A DNA stretch of 64,000 bases from Algorimicrobium echini. GTDB taxonomy: Bacteria > Bacteroidota > Bacteroidia > Flavobacteriales > Flavobacteriaceae. Where the stretch lies: positions 24,511 to 88,510 of the forward strand of contig NZ_FOVN01000003.1 in the NCBI RefSeq assembly GCF_900115185.1, in the 5' to 3' direction. The translations under genes and the position numbers were made by a program. This document shows positions 27,252 to 36,054 of this stretch, piece after piece. The notes under the pieces were generated by a model that worked only from the letters and a program-made list of their open reading frames with translations, searched no databases and was not told the origin of the DNA. How positions within the stretch are numbered: position 1 is the stretch's first letter; the number at the start of each line of letters is the position of its first letter.

Positions 27252-29009
27252 TCATGCGTTTGAAGATTCGCTCAATTGCTTCTCATACAAGTTTTTGTAA
27301 TAACCATCTGTTTCTATTAGCGTTTCATGTGTTCCTGCTTGAACAATTTTACCAGCATCAAGAATAATTATTTTATCGGCATTTTTAGCAGCAGAAATTC
27401 GGTGACTTACTATAATGGTGGTTTTACCAGCTGTTAGTTTTTTTAGGTTATTTAGTATTTTTTCCTCCGTTTCGGTGTCTACAGCCGATAAGCAGTCGTC
27501 GAATAATAATATTTGTGGGTCTTTAATGATGGCTCTTGCAATGGAAACGCGTTGTTTTTGTCCACCTGAAAGAGTAATACCGCGTTCGCCTAAAACCGTT
27601 TCATACCCCTTAGAAAAACCTATAATATTTTTATGAACTTGGGCGTGTTTAGCAGCTTGAATTACTTGTTGATGTGTAGCATCCTCCTTACCAAACTTAA
27701 TATTATTGTTTATGGTATCTGAAAATAAAAAGGCATCCTGTGGTACATAGCCAATTGCATCTCTAAGGTCGTCTAAATTTACTTGGTCTATTGGTTGGCC
27801 ATCAATGAGTAATTCACCCGAATCAATATCATATAATCTGCCAATTAAATCCAATATGGTTGATTTTCCAGAACCTGTTTTGCCAATTACGGCAAGAGTT
27901 TCGCCTCCTTTTAATGTAAACGAAACATCTTTTAATGCTTGAATATTGGTGTCATCATAAGTGAAAGAGACGTTTTTAAATGTTATTGCCCCTTTAATAT
28001 CTGACGGAAGTGTTGCCTTATTTTGTATTTCTGGTGAGATTTTTAAAAATTCGTTAATACGATTTTGCGATGCCTCTGCCGTTTGTACAATTGAAGTTAC
28101 CCAACCAACCGTAGCTACTGGCCAAGTTAACATATTTACATAAATAATAAATTTGGTTATTACCCCTAAGCTTATTTCTCCAGAAATGTATTGTAATCCA
28201 CCGACATAAATAACAATTAAATTACTCAAGCCAATTAATAATATCATCATGGGAAAGAAAAAAGCATTGATTCTAACTAAATCCAATTGCTTTTCACGAC
28301 TTTCGGTTGCTAATTCATCAAAATTCAAAGCCGATTGTTGTTCCATGCCATAAGATTTAATAATGGCAATGCCACTAAAGGTTTCTTGAGTAAATGAGGA
28401 GAGCTTTGATAAGTATTGCTGTACGATGGTACTGCGTTTATGTATGGTTTTACTTAATTTATAGATAATAACCGATAAAATAGGTAAGGGTATTATGGTG
28501 TATAAGGTAAGCGTTGGAGCCTGGCGATACATGAAGAATATGGCGATTACAAATAGAGTTATGGTATTGATGCTATACATGATAGCTGGACCTGCATACA
28601 TGCGGACGCTGTTCACATCTTCACTAATTCTGTTCATTAAATCACCAGTTCGGTTCTTTTTGTAAAAATTGAGTGATAATCTTTGGTATTGCTGATATAT
28701 TTCATTCTTTAAATCGTATTCTATGTAGCGCGAAACATTGATTATGGTTTGCCGCATGAAAAATGTTAGGATACCCGTAATAATGGCCGCACCAATTATA
28801 TAAAGGATATTGATTAGTAGTTCTGTTTTAACTACAGATACATCTGTAATAATGCCTTTTCTAAAATCATCTACCACATCAATGGATGACCCAATGAGTT
28901 CTGGTGTGAAAAGTAAAAATATCTTGGAAACAATAGTGATTATTATACCAATAATAACTTTCCATTTATACTTTAAAAAGTACTTATTTAGATGCTTTAA
29001 TTCTTTCAT
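27252..29009 (-). CDS. ABC exporter half-transporter (multidrug/lipid type) with degenerate Walker B
   Basis: This 585-residue protein fuses six membrane spans (about 18-310) to an ATPase domain (about 340-580). Walker A is GKTGSGKS (376-383), the signature is LSGGQ (480-484), and the switch histidine is in IIVSHRISAAK. In Walker B (LLFDDC, 501-506) the catalytic glutamate position is Asp505, as in the BmrC/YheI half of heterodimeric exporters. Such proteins usually work with a partner that keeps the glutamate, but no partner gene is adjacent. Substrates of relatives are drugs or lipids. It stands alone on the minus strand with no clear operon. Confidence 0.88.
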   Translation of the reverse strand: MKELKHLNKYFLKYKWKVIIGIIITIVSKIFLLFTPELIGSSIDVVDDFRKGIITDVSVVKTELLINILYIIGAAIITGILTFFMRQTIINVSRYIEYDLKNEIYQQYQRLSLNFYKKNRTGDLMNRISEDVNSVRMYAGPAIMYSINTITLFVIAIFFMYRQAPTLTLYTIIPLPILSVIIYKLSKTIHKRSTIVQQYLSKLSSFTQETFSGIAIIKSYGMEQQSALNFDELATESREKQLDLVRINAFFFPMMILLIGLSNLIVIYVGGLQYISGEISLGVITKFIIYVNMLTWPVATVGWVTSIVQTAEASQNRINEFLKISPEIQNKATLPSDIKGAITFKNVSFTYDDTNIQALKDVSFTLKGGETLAVIGKTGSGKSTILDLIGRLYDIDSGELLIDGQPIDQVNLDDLRDAIGYVPQDAFLFSDTINNNIKFGKEDATHQQVIQAAKHAQVHKNIIGFSKGYETVLGERGITLSGGQKQRVSIARAIIKDPQILLFDDCLSAVDTETEEKILNNLKKLTAGKTTIIVSHRISAAKNADKIIILDAGKIVQAGTHETLIETDGYYKNLYEKQLSESSNA

Positions 29010-29067
29010 TAATAGGTTTGGGTTTGTATAAAGTTTTTAACAAATTCGTATTTTAATATTATTTATG

Positions 29068-29098
29068 TTGTTTAAACATTAATATTCCTTTAATTTTG
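29068..29098 (+). promoter_or_regulatory. Putative promoter of leucine dehydrogenase
   Basis: TTG (29068-29070), 20 bases, then TAATTTTG (29091-29098) matches the Bacteroidota promoter TTG-N19/20-TAnnTTTG. It lies 54 bases upstream of the ATG at 29153. Confidence 0.6.
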
Positions 29099-29152
29099 CA
29101 CGTTGTTTTTACAGATAGTACAAAACACACATAACATTAAACTAAAATTAAC

Positions 29153-30256
29153 ATGGTAACAGACGTTATTAATGCAAATGAATTACATAAAATGGATCCT
29201 GTTTTTGGACAACAATCCTTTGATAATCATGAGCAAGTTGTTTTTTGCAACGACAAAGATACAGGTTTAAAAGCAATAATTGGAATTCATAATACCGTTT
29301 TAGGTCCAGCTTTAGGTGGTACAAGAATGTGGAATTATGTGAATGAATGGGAAGCTTTAAACGATGCTTTGCGGCTATCACGAGGTATGACCTATAAATC
29401 GGCCATTACAGGGTTAAATCTTGGTGGTGGAAAAGCCGTTATTATTGGCGACGCAAAAACTCAAAAAACGCCAGAATTGATGCGTAAGTTTGGTGAGTTT
29501 GTACACTCCTTAAGTGGTAAATATATTACAGCTGAAGATGTTGGTATGACCACAGCTGATATGGATACTGTTCGTGAAGTAACACCCTATGTTACAGGAA
29601 TTTCTGAATCTTTAGGAGGCGCTGGAAATCCATCACCGATAACAGCTTATGGAGTTTTTATGGGTATGAAAGCTGCCGCAAAATACAAATTTGGAAGTGA
29701 TGTCTTAGAAGGAAAATCTGTATTTGTTCAAGGAATTGGAAACGTCGGTGAAGCTTTGGTTGAACATTTAGTAGATGAAGGCGCTAATGTTACCATTTCA
29801 GATATTAGTCAAGAACGTTTAGAAGAAGTTCGCTCTAAATATGCGGTTTCTATTTATGGCGGACATGATATTTATTCGGAAGCTATGGATATATATGCAC
29901 CTTGTGCTTTAGGCGCAACCATAAATGATGATACGATTTATAAAATAAAAGCACAAGTCATTGCAGGAGCTGCCAATAACCAATTAGCGGTAGAACAGAA
30001 GCATGGTAAAATTCTTCAGGAACGCGGTATTGTTTATGCACCAGATTTTTTGATTAACGCAGGTGGTATTATTAATGTTTATGCCGAATTAGAAGGGTAT
30101 GACCGTAAAGAAATTATGCGTAAAACAGAAAATATTTACAATACAACATTGGAAATATTAAATAATGCCAACACGCACAATATTACCACTAATCATGCGG
30201 CATTAAATATAGCACAAGCTAGAATTGATGCAAGAAAAAATGAGAATTCGAAGTAA
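29153..30256 (+). CDS. Leucine dehydrogenase (Glu/Leu/Phe/Val dehydrogenase family)
   Basis: A 367-residue cytoplasmic enzyme that deaminates leucine and other branched-chain amino acids to 2-oxo acids with NAD. The catalytic lysine lies in LNLGGGKAVIIGD (about 86-98). The family sequences LGPALGGTRMW and YITAEDVGMTTADMD are present, and the Rossmann loop is VFVQGIGNVGEALVEHL (about 189-205). The substrate pocket segment GAANNQLA favours leucine/valine dehydrogenase over glutamate dehydrogenase, as does the length. It would feed branched-chain amino acid catabolism; the HMG-CoA lyase gene at 39.8 kb acts further down the leucine route. It has its own promoter. Confidence 0.92.
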   Translation: MVTDVINANELHKMDPVFGQQSFDNHEQVVFCNDKDTGLKAIIGIHNTVLGPALGGTRMWNYVNEWEALNDALRLSRGMTYKSAITGLNLGGGKAVIIGDAKTQKTPELMRKFGEFVHSLSGKYITAEDVGMTTADMDTVREVTPYVTGISESLGGAGNPSPITAYGVFMGMKAAAKYKFGSDVLEGKSVFVQGIGNVGEALVEHLVDEGANVTISDISQERLEEVRSKYAVSIYGGHDIYSEAMDIYAPCALGATINDDTIYKIKAQVIAGAANNQLAVEQKHGKILQERGIVYAPDFLINAGGIINVYAELEGYDRKEIMRKTENIYNTTLEILNNANTHNITTNHAALNIAQARIDARKNENSK

Positions 30257-30273
30257 TTCGATTAAATAAATAT

Positions 30274-30281
30274 TATTTTTG
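30274..30281 (+). promoter_or_regulatory. Putative -7 box upstream of nusB
   Basis: TATTTTTG (30274-30281) fits TAnnTTTG and sits between the leucine dehydrogenase stop (30256) and a strong hairpin at 30283. Transcription from it would start within the first arm of that hairpin. Spacing to the nusB ATG is 51 bases. Confidence 0.4.
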
Positions 30282-30282
30282 C

Positions 30283-30307
30283 GAGGCGAAAGGACAACTT
30301 TCGCCTC
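30283..30307 (+). promoter_or_regulatory. Perfect 10-bp hairpin in the leucine dehydrogenase-nusB gap
   Basis: GAGGCGAAAG (30283-30292) pairs without mismatch with CTTTCGCCTC (30298-30307) around the loop GACAA, and is followed by only three T and then AAATTTAAAG. It could end the leucine dehydrogenase transcript, or form a leader or attenuator structure for nusB; the weak T-tract leaves this open. Confidence 0.6.
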
Positions 30308-30332
30308 TTTAAATTTAAAGTTCTTTGGAAGT

Positions 30333-31277
30333 ATGCTAAACAGAAGACATATTCGTATAAAAGTAATGCAAACCATCTACGCCTATAAAGGAGGAGAGGG
30401 AGGCGATTTTAAAGCCGATCAAACGTTTTTATTACGAAGTATTGAAAACATGTACAATTTGTACCTATTACAAGTATCCTTATTAATTAAGTTGCAGGAA
30501 CGTTCTGAAGATTTCGTTATGAAAACGCAACAAAAACAATTAGCAACTTCCGACGATAAAAATCCGAACAAAAAATTTAGCAATAACGAATTATTAGTAG
30601 CCTTAAAAAGTAATATTCGTTTAAAAGATGCTTTCGAGGATCATAAAATTACCAATTGGGAGTTGGATAGCGAATATGTAGATGTTATTTTTAAAAATAT
30701 GTTAGCCTCAGATCTCTATGCTGAATATATGCAAACCCGAACATCTACCTTTGCAGAAGATAAAAACTTTATTGTAGATTTATTTAAAGATATCATTGCG
30801 CCCAATGATAAACTTTATGATTATTTGGAAGACCAAAGTTTAACATGGACAGACGATTTACCAGTGGTTAACACAGCCATCCTTAAATTGTTGCGGAAGG
30901 TTAAACCAAGCTCACCTGATGCCTTTTTCTTGCCAAAACTTTTTAAAGATGAAGATGATAGAGCCTACGCTTTAGATTTGTTTAAGAAAACTATTTTAAA
31001 ACAAAATAGCTTGAATGAAACAATTGCTGAAAAAACACAAAATTGGGATGCCGATCGTATAGCAAATATTGATACGGTTTTATTGCAAATGGCCATTTGT
31101 GAGTTAACCAATTTCCCTTCTATTCCTGTAAAAGTAACCATTAATGAATATTTAGAGATAGCAAAAGAGTATTCTACACCAAAAAGTAGTGTTTTTATAA
31201 ATGGTATTTTAGATAAATTAGTGAAGGAATATAGCGAAGCTGAAAAGTTAAATAAAGTAGGACGAGGGTTGATGTAA
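30333..31277 (+). CDS. nusB: Transcription antitermination protein NusB
   Basis: The 314-residue protein is a Bacteroidota-type NusB, long because of an inserted N-terminal region. LNRRHIRIKVMQTIYAYKGG (residues 2-21) is the usual NusB start. The C-terminal NusB fold (about 180-305) contains LFKKTILKQNSLNETIAEKTQNW, RIANIDTVLLQMAICEL and VTINEYLEIAKEYSTPKSSVFINGILDKL. NusB joins NusE to bind boxA RNA in rRNA antitermination. I chose ATG 30333; the longer TTG frame from 30279 overlaps the promoter and hairpin and lacks conservation. DUF1573 and yajC follow in the same direction. Confidence 0.93.
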   Translation: MLNRRHIRIKVMQTIYAYKGGEGGDFKADQTFLLRSIENMYNLYLLQVSLLIKLQERSEDFVMKTQQKQLATSDDKNPNKKFSNNELLVALKSNIRLKDAFEDHKITNWELDSEYVDVIFKNMLASDLYAEYMQTRTSTFAEDKNFIVDLFKDIIAPNDKLYDYLEDQSLTWTDDLPVVNTAILKLLRKVKPSSPDAFFLPKLFKDEDDRAYALDLFKKTILKQNSLNETIAEKTQNWDADRIANIDTVLLQMAICELTNFPSIPVKVTINEYLEIAKEYSTPKSSVFINGILDKLVKEYSEAEKLNKVGRGLM

Positions 31278-31327
31278 TAAGAAATTATTCATACATTTAC
31301 AGCCCGAACAAAAAATAATTTATTATT

Positions 31328-31906
31328 ATGAAAAAAGTAATTTTAGGATTAAGCGCCATTTGCTTAATAGCTTTTACATCTTGTAAAGAAGATGCAACAA
31401 AAAAAATTGACGAAAATAATGTAGCAGAAGCGGCAGACAGAGATGCTCAAGCAACTAACTTTCCTGTTTTAACTTTTGAAAAAACTGAACATGATTTTGG
31501 TGAAATAGAATCAAAAACGAATGTTGAAACCGTATTTAAATATAAAAACACTGGTAATGCACCATTAGTTATTACAGATATTAAGAGTTCTTGTGGTTGT
31601 ACAGTGCCTCAAGACTGGAGTAGAGAACCGTTAGCACCAGGAGAAGGTGGTGAGTTTACTGTTAAATTTAACGGTACAGGCGCTAATAAAGTTACAAAAA
31701 CGGTAACTGTAACAGCTAATACTGAAATGGGTAAAGAAACAGTAAAAATTTCAGCTTTTGTTAAACCAGACCCTAATGCACCAGCAAAAGCATCTGCACC
31801 AGCTATAACAAATCAAGGACAAATGCCAGCTGGAGCCGTTCAAACTGAACAAGCACCAAGAAAATATAGTACACAACCAGGTCATGAAGGCCATAACCAC
31901 GATTAA
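31328..31906 (+). CDS. DUF1573 lipoprotein
   Basis: A 192-residue protein with a lipoprotein signal (lipobox FTSC, Cys19) and a DUF1573 immunoglobulin-like domain at about 40-145. Its hallmark is FGEIESKTNVETVFKYKNTGNAPLVITDIKSSCGCTVPQ: the NTG...SSCGCT pattern of this family. The C-terminal 45 residues are rich in Ala, Pro and Gln and end EGHNHD, probably disordered. Function is not established; such domains occur in Bacteroidota envelope proteins. The gene sits between nusB and yajC with short gaps and is probably cotranscribed with them. Confidence 0.88.
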   Translation: MKKVILGLSAICLIAFTSCKEDATKKIDENNVAEAADRDAQATNFPVLTFEKTEHDFGEIESKTNVETVFKYKNTGNAPLVITDIKSSCGCTVPQDWSREPLAPGEGGEFTVKFNGTGANKVTKTVTVTANTEMGKETVKISAFVKPDPNAPAKASAPAITNQGQMPAGAVQTEQAPRKYSTQPGHEGHNHD

Positions 31907-31914
31907 TTAATTAG

Positions 31915-32208
31915 ATGGGAGAGAGTTTAAATACGTTTTTACCGTTTATCTTGATGTTTGTTGTCGTGTATTTCTTCATGATAGCGCCACAGATGAAACG
32001 TGCTAAACAAGAAAAAAAATTCGCAGCCGAATTAAAACGTGGCGATCGTGTTATTACTAAAAGTGGTATGCATGGTAAAGTTGTAGACTTTAATGATAAG
32101 GATGCTAGCTGTATTATTGAAACCCTTGCAGGTAAAATAAAATTTGATCGTTCTGCTATCTCTATGGAAATGAGTAAAAAGCTCACCGAACCAGAGAAAG
32201 CAAAATAA
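31915..32208 (+). CDS. yajC: Preprotein translocase accessory subunit YajC
   Basis: This 97-residue protein has one membrane span (about 8-25, FLPFILMFVVVYFFMIAPQ) followed by the YajC cytoplasmic domain, QMKRAKQEKKFAAELKRGDRVITKSGMHGKVVDF. That pattern of KRGDxVxTxxGxxGxV is diagnostic. YajC associates with SecDF in Sec export. It begins 8 bases after the DUF1573 stop and is followed by a strong terminator, so it ends the nusB-DUF1573-yajC operon. Confidence 0.94.
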   Translation: MGESLNTFLPFILMFVVVYFFMIAPQMKRAKQEKKFAAELKRGDRVITKSGMHGKVVDFNDKDASCIIETLAGKIKFDRSAISMEMSKKLTEPEKAK

Positions 32209-32225
32209 TTTTAATGAAACAATAA

Positions 32226-32258
32226 AAAAAAGCCACTTTTTAATGTGGCTTTTTTTAT
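32226..32258 (+). terminator. Terminator after yajC
   Basis: AGCCAC (32231-32236) pairs with GTGGCT (32245-32250), extended by an A-tract and a T-tract on each side, around the loop TTTTTAAT. It lies about 20 bases past the yajC stop. Confidence 0.88.
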
Positions 32259-32307
32259 TTGAAAGATTTTAAAAAATTCCGATATTGTTTAAAATATCAA
32301 GCATAAA

Positions 32308-33045
32308 ATGCGGAAAATTCTATTTATTGTATTGTTTTTATTTTCCGTGCATGCGGCTTCCTCACAAGTTTTATTAACCTTGATTTTTGGAGAAAAATTA
32401 AATTCTCCAAATATAGAGTTCGGTTTAGAAGGAGGTTATAATTTTTCGCAAATTTCTGGTTTAGAAAGTTCCAAACGATTGGGGACTTTTAATTTAGGTT
32501 TTTATTTTAATTTTAAACTGAAGGAGCAGTTCTATTTATATACAGGTGTATTGGTAAAATCGAATTTAGGAGTAAAGGCCTTGAGTATTTCAGATTTAGA
32601 AACATCTGGAGTGAGTTTTATTGGTAGTTCTGGAGTTTATTCCCAACGAATAAATTATTTTATTGTACCTATACACGCTAAATATGTATTTGGAAATAAT
32701 ATTTATATTGAAGCTGGACCTCAATTGGGATTACGGTACAAAGCCTATGTGGAGTATGTAAATGAAACAGATGGCGTGGATACACGCATACGGCAAGACA
32801 ATAAAGGTGCCATCAATCCTATTGAAGCAGGTGTAGGGATAGGCATGGGTTACAAGTTTAAAAAAATAGGAGGTCTGTCTGTTGGATTAAACTATTTCCA
32901 AGGTTTTGTAAATGTATATAAGTCAAACTCAAACACTAAAAATAATGCTGCATTTTTAAAGTTAAATCTGCCAATAGGCGCAAAAAAAAGTGCCAAGCAA
33001 AATCAGGATGATCATTTGATGGATTCAAATACCACAATTAATTAA
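32308..33045 (+). CDS. Outer-membrane beta-barrel protein (porin-family, PorT-like fold)
   Basis: The 245-residue protein has a signal peptide (about 1-19, ending HAASSQ) and an outer-membrane beta-barrel domain of the OMP_b-brl_2 kind. Strands alternate polar and hydrophobic residues, as in FGLEGGYNFSQISGL, LGTFNLGFYFNFKL, FIVPIHAKYVFGNNIYIEAGPQLGLRYKAY and GVGIGMGYKFKKIGGLSVGLNYFQGF. IEAGPQLGLRYKA is typical. About eight strands are likely. No function can be assigned. It is 3 bases from the next outer-membrane gene, so the two are cotranscribed, under a leader that follows the yajC terminator. Confidence 0.78.
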   Translation: MRKILFIVLFLFSVHAASSQVLLTLIFGEKLNSPNIEFGLEGGYNFSQISGLESSKRLGTFNLGFYFNFKLKEQFYLYTGVLVKSNLGVKALSISDLETSGVSFIGSSGVYSQRINYFIVPIHAKYVFGNNIYIEAGPQLGLRYKAYVEYVNETDGVDTRIRQDNKGAINPIEAGVGIGMGYKFKKIGGLSVGLNYFQGFVNVYKSNSNTKNNAAFLKLNLPIGAKKSAKQNQDDHLMDSNTTIN

Positions 33046-33047
33046 CT

Positions 33048-34085
33048 ATGAGTTTAAATAAACGATTCACATATTATTTTTTTGTTCTTATTTTTGCCAA
33101 TCTTTCATTTGCCCAACAGCCAAGTACCAAGGTACGGGAAAAGTTTGAAAAGTATCGTGATAGCTTAAAGCAAGTAGATTACAATTATACATTCCCAATT
33201 TTTGGTCAAGGAGCCTATAATAAAGGATTTGATATTCCTTATCCCATTGGAATTATGGGTAATTTCATGTTTATGGAGCAAGGAATAACTGTTGATAATT
33301 TACAGTTAGGGTTAGAAACTAAAAATTTCAATATAGGATTAACTCCCGTAAATTTTATACAGTTTGGTAATAATGTAAACACAACCTATACGGTTAATGT
33401 TAGACCAGATGTTTGGCTTTTCCCGTTTCTAAATGTTTATGGTATTTTTGGTTATGGGCATTCGCGTACCGAGATTAATTTAGTATATCCAATAAATTTA
33501 CAATCTATAGTTGAGCAAAACGTTTCAAGTGTCGGTGTTGGTATCATGTTTGCAGGCGCTGTTGGGCCTGTTTTTTTCTCTGTTGATGCCAATTTTACTT
33601 GGAATAAACCCGAACTTTTAGATGAAGCCGTTCCCGTTCGTGTAACAGGAATTCGCTTTGGGCATAGCCATGTTTTTAAAGATAGACCTGATAGAAATAT
33701 AGCTATTTGGGTTGGTGGTTTTTTTATGGAAACTGGTAGTGATACTTCGGGACAGTTAAAACTAAAAGATGCCTTATCTAGTGCTGATGGTGTAAAACGA
33801 GACGAAATAGTAGCTAATTATTATACGTGGTATGAAAATGAAGCTAGTATTCCACAAAAAGTGGTTGCTGATCAAATTTTAACGCCTATTGTTGAACGTC
33901 TAGCAGCTGCTGATGGCGAAGCTATTATAAAGTATGGCCTGGATAAACAAGTTCAACAAAAATGGAATGGTATTATTGGAGCACAATATCAACCAAATAA
34001 AAGATGGATGTTTCGAACTGAATTAGGTGTTTTAGGAAATAGAAAGTCGGTGTTACTGTCCTTAAATTACCGCTTTTTATTATAA
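33048..34085 (+). CDS. Predicted outer-membrane beta-barrel protein, unassigned family
   Basis: A 345-residue protein with a signal peptide (ANLSFAQ, cleaved near residue 22) and a barrel-like sequence of alternating strands ending in the aromatic-rich terminus LLSLNYRFLL, as expected for insertion by the Bam machinery. A helical, more polar segment (about 230-290, KDALSSADGVKRDEIVANYYTWYENEA) interrupts the barrel and could form a plug or periplasmic part. I do not recognise the family. It follows the preceding barrel gene by two bases. The two genes differ in length and sequence, so they are partners rather than duplicates. Confidence 0.65.
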   Translation: MSLNKRFTYYFFVLIFANLSFAQQPSTKVREKFEKYRDSLKQVDYNYTFPIFGQGAYNKGFDIPYPIGIMGNFMFMEQGITVDNLQLGLETKNFNIGLTPVNFIQFGNNVNTTYTVNVRPDVWLFPFLNVYGIFGYGHSRTEINLVYPINLQSIVEQNVSSVGVGIMFAGAVGPVFFSVDANFTWNKPELLDEAVPVRVTGIRFGHSHVFKDRPDRNIAIWVGGFFMETGSDTSGQLKLKDALSSADGVKRDEIVANYYTWYENEASIPQKVVADQILTPIVERLAAADGEAIIKYGLDKQVQQKWNGIIGAQYQPNKRWMFRTELGVLGNRKSVLLSLNYRFLL

Positions 34086-34092
34086 ATTGGAG

Positions 34093-34689
34093 TTAGCAGT
34101 TTTTATACTTATCATGTAGCCCAATACCCTCCAACACCATAGGATGTATTTTTTTTAAACGTGTTGATTTGGTGGTATCTCGTTTTGCCGAATCAATATA
34201 CTCACTATATTCACGTTGTTTTCCAGGTGTTAATTTTTTGAATGCTAATTTCATTTCCTTGTGACTATTTAAATAATCCGTCAGTTCTTTAGGAAGCTGT
34301 ATCGTTTTTTCTTTCTTAACCGGTTGTAACTCTTTACCTTCTTTTTGATTATTAATAGCCTCTTTTACATAACTTAAAACGGCATCTGCATGGATATCTC
34401 TACCAGATTTAAAGCGCATTTGTCGTAAGGCTTTTGTTTTTTCTTGAGCTTTTTCTAATAAGTTTTGTTCATCCTTCAAGAAGACACCATTAAAAAACCA
34501 AATTCCAAAATGATGCTTAAAGGCTCCTAAACCAAGAATGTTCTTACCTTGCCATGAATATACTGGTGCATTCCATTTAATAGATTCTTCTAAATCGGTT
34601 TTTAATATGATGTTACGTAATAGCTCTAACTCCTTTGAAAAGTGAGCATGAACCTCTAAATATTCCTCAACTGAATTCACCTTTTTCAT
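34093..34689 (-). CDS. YdeI/OmpD-associated family protein (DUF1801 plus OmdA domain)
   Basis: The 198-residue protein combines a DUF1801 domain at the N-terminus (LEESIKWNAPVYSWQGKNILGLGAFKHHFGIWFFNGVFLKD, about 32-73) with a C-terminal OmdA/YdeI helical domain (LPKELTDYLNSHKEMKLAFKKLTPGKQREYSEYIDSAKRDTTK). The latter family was linked to resistance to polymyxin and bacteriocins in enterobacteria (YdeI), but the mechanism is unclear. It is cytoplasmic, without signal peptide. It ends 8 bases from the converging barrel gene and starts 4 bases downstream of pepT, so it is probably in the pepT transcript. Confidence 0.8.
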   Translation of the reverse strand: MKKVNSVEEYLEVHAHFSKELELLRNIILKTDLEESIKWNAPVYSWQGKNILGLGAFKHHFGIWFFNGVFLKDEQNLLEKAQEKTKALRQMRFKSGRDIHADAVLSYVKEAINNQKEGKELQPVKKEKTIQLPKELTDYLNSHKEMKLAFKKLTPGKQREYSEYIDSAKRDTTKSTRLKKIHPMVLEGIGLHDKYKNC

Positions 34690-34693
34690 GCTG

Positions 34694-35938
34694 TTATATG
34701 CGGTGTTTATTTGCTGTTAGTTCTGCGATTTTACAAATTACTTCTGTTGCTTTTATCATACTTTCCACAGGTACATATTCATAACGGCCATGGAAATTAT
34801 GACCACCTGCGAAAATATTAGGGCAAGGTAATCCCATATAACTTAATTGGGAGCCATCCGTGCCACCACGAATAGCTTTAATAAGTGGTTTTATTCCAAG
34901 TTGTATCATCGCTTCTTCAGCAATATCAACAATGTGCATAACAGGTTCTACCTTTTCTTTCATATTAAAATACTGATCCTCTATAGCAATTGATATGACT
35001 TCTCGACCATATTGGGAGTTGATTTCATTTGCTAATTTTTGCATGACTTCTTTACGGGCTTCAAAATGGCCTTTATCATGATCTCGAATAATGTATTCTA
35101 GTTTGGTGCTGTCTACTTCACCCGTAATGGCATATAAATGGAAAAAACCTTCATAACCTTCGGTATGTTCTGGTGTTTCAAGTCTGGGTAAGGAATTAAT
35201 ATACTCGGTAGCAATGTACATGGAGTTAACCATTTTACCTTTGGCATAACCCGGATGTACAATTTTACCTTTAATAGTAACAACAGCTCCAGCGGCATTA
35301 AAATTTTCGTATTCTAATTCGCCAATCTGACTACCATCCATGGTGTAAGCCCAGTCGGCTCCAAATTTTTCTACGTTAAATTTATGAGCACCACGACCTA
35401 TTTCTTCATCGGGTGTAAAACCTACTCGAATTTTTCCATGTTTAATTTCTGGGTGTTGAATTAAATATTCCATGGCAGAAATAATTTCGGTAATACCAGC
35501 TTTATCATCGGCACCTAAAAGGGTTGTGCCATCTGTGGTAATAATGGTTTGACCTTTATATTGTAATAAATCATCAAAATAATCTGGTGATAATACGATG
35601 TCCTGTTCAGCGTTTAAAATGATATCTTTTCCATCGTAATTCTCATGAATTTGCGGGTTTACATTGGCACCTGTAAAATCTGGGGTTGTATCAAAATGAG
35701 AGACAAAACCAATGGTAGGAACCTCATGATTCACATTACTTGGAAGTGTTGCCATGATGTAAGCGTTTTCATCAATAGTAACATCCTGCATGCCAATGGC
35801 TTTTAACTCTTTAACCAACGTATTTGCTAAATCCCATTGTTTTGCTGTACTTGGGGTTGTGTTAGAATTAGAATCGGATTCCGTATCTACTGTAACATAA
35901 CTTACAAATCGTTTAATAATGTGTTCTTTTGATATCAT
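34694..35938 (-). CDS. pepT: Peptidase T (tripeptide aminopeptidase)
   Basis: A 413-residue zinc aminopeptidase of family M20 that removes the N-terminal residue of tripeptides. Metal and catalytic motifs are [14 protein letters not shown] (His and Asp), [13 protein letters not shown] (the shared Asp), and [16 protein letters not shown] (Glu-Glu); a fourth is [19 protein letters not shown] near the C-terminus. I chose ATG 35938 ([15 protein letters not shown]), which matches the usual PepT start. The open frame extends 26 codons upstream, but that extension crosses the promoter region between pepT and pyrD. A TAAATTTG box at 35974-35981 on this strand supports the shorter form. Confidence 0.93.
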   Translation of the reverse strand: MISKEHIIKRFVSYVTVDTESDSNSNTTPSTAKQWDLANTLVKELKAIGMQDVTIDENAYIMATLPSNVNHEVPTIGFVSHFDTTPDFTGANVNPQIHENYDGKDIILNAEQDIVLSPDYFDDLLQYKGQTIITTDGTTLLGADDKAGITEIISAMEYLIQHPEIKHGKIRVGFTPDEEIGRGAHKFNVEKFGADWAYTMDGSQIGELEYENFNAAGAVVTIKGKIVHPGYAKGKMVNSMYIATEYINSLPRLETPEHTEGYEGFFHLYAITGEVDSTKLEYIIRDHDKGHFEARKEVMQKLANEINSQYGREVISIAIEDQYFNMKEKVEPVMHIVDIAEEAMIQLGIKPLIKAIRGGTDGSQLSYMGLPCPNIFAGGHNFHGRYEYVPVESMIKATEVICKIAELTANKHRI

Positions 35939-35973
35939 TTGAAATGAATTTGATGGTTTAAATACTGTAATAG

Positions 35974-35981
35974 CAAATTTA
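35974..35981 (-). promoter_or_regulatory. Putative -7 box of pepT
   Basis: On the minus strand this reads TAAATTTG, an exact TAnnTTTG match 36 bases before the pepT ATG. It lies back to back with the pyrD promoter. Confidence 0.45.
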
Positions 35982-36008
35982 CAATTATTGAAATTTTTAT
36001 CATTTGAA

Positions 36009-36039
36009 TTGCGCACTTTTTTATTTAGAATTACTTTTG
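36009..36039 (+). promoter_or_regulatory. Putative promoter of pyrD
   Basis: TTG (36009-36011), 20 bases, then TACTTTTG (36032-36039) fits the Bacteroidota promoter pattern closely. It lies 15 bases before the pyrD ATG at 36055, giving a very short leader. Confidence 0.6.
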
Positions 36040-36054
36040 CGCAAACATTGAAAC

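Noticed and set aside
30279-30332. TTG-started extension of nusB
   Set aside because: Passes through the promoter box and hairpin; the family start is at ATG 30333.
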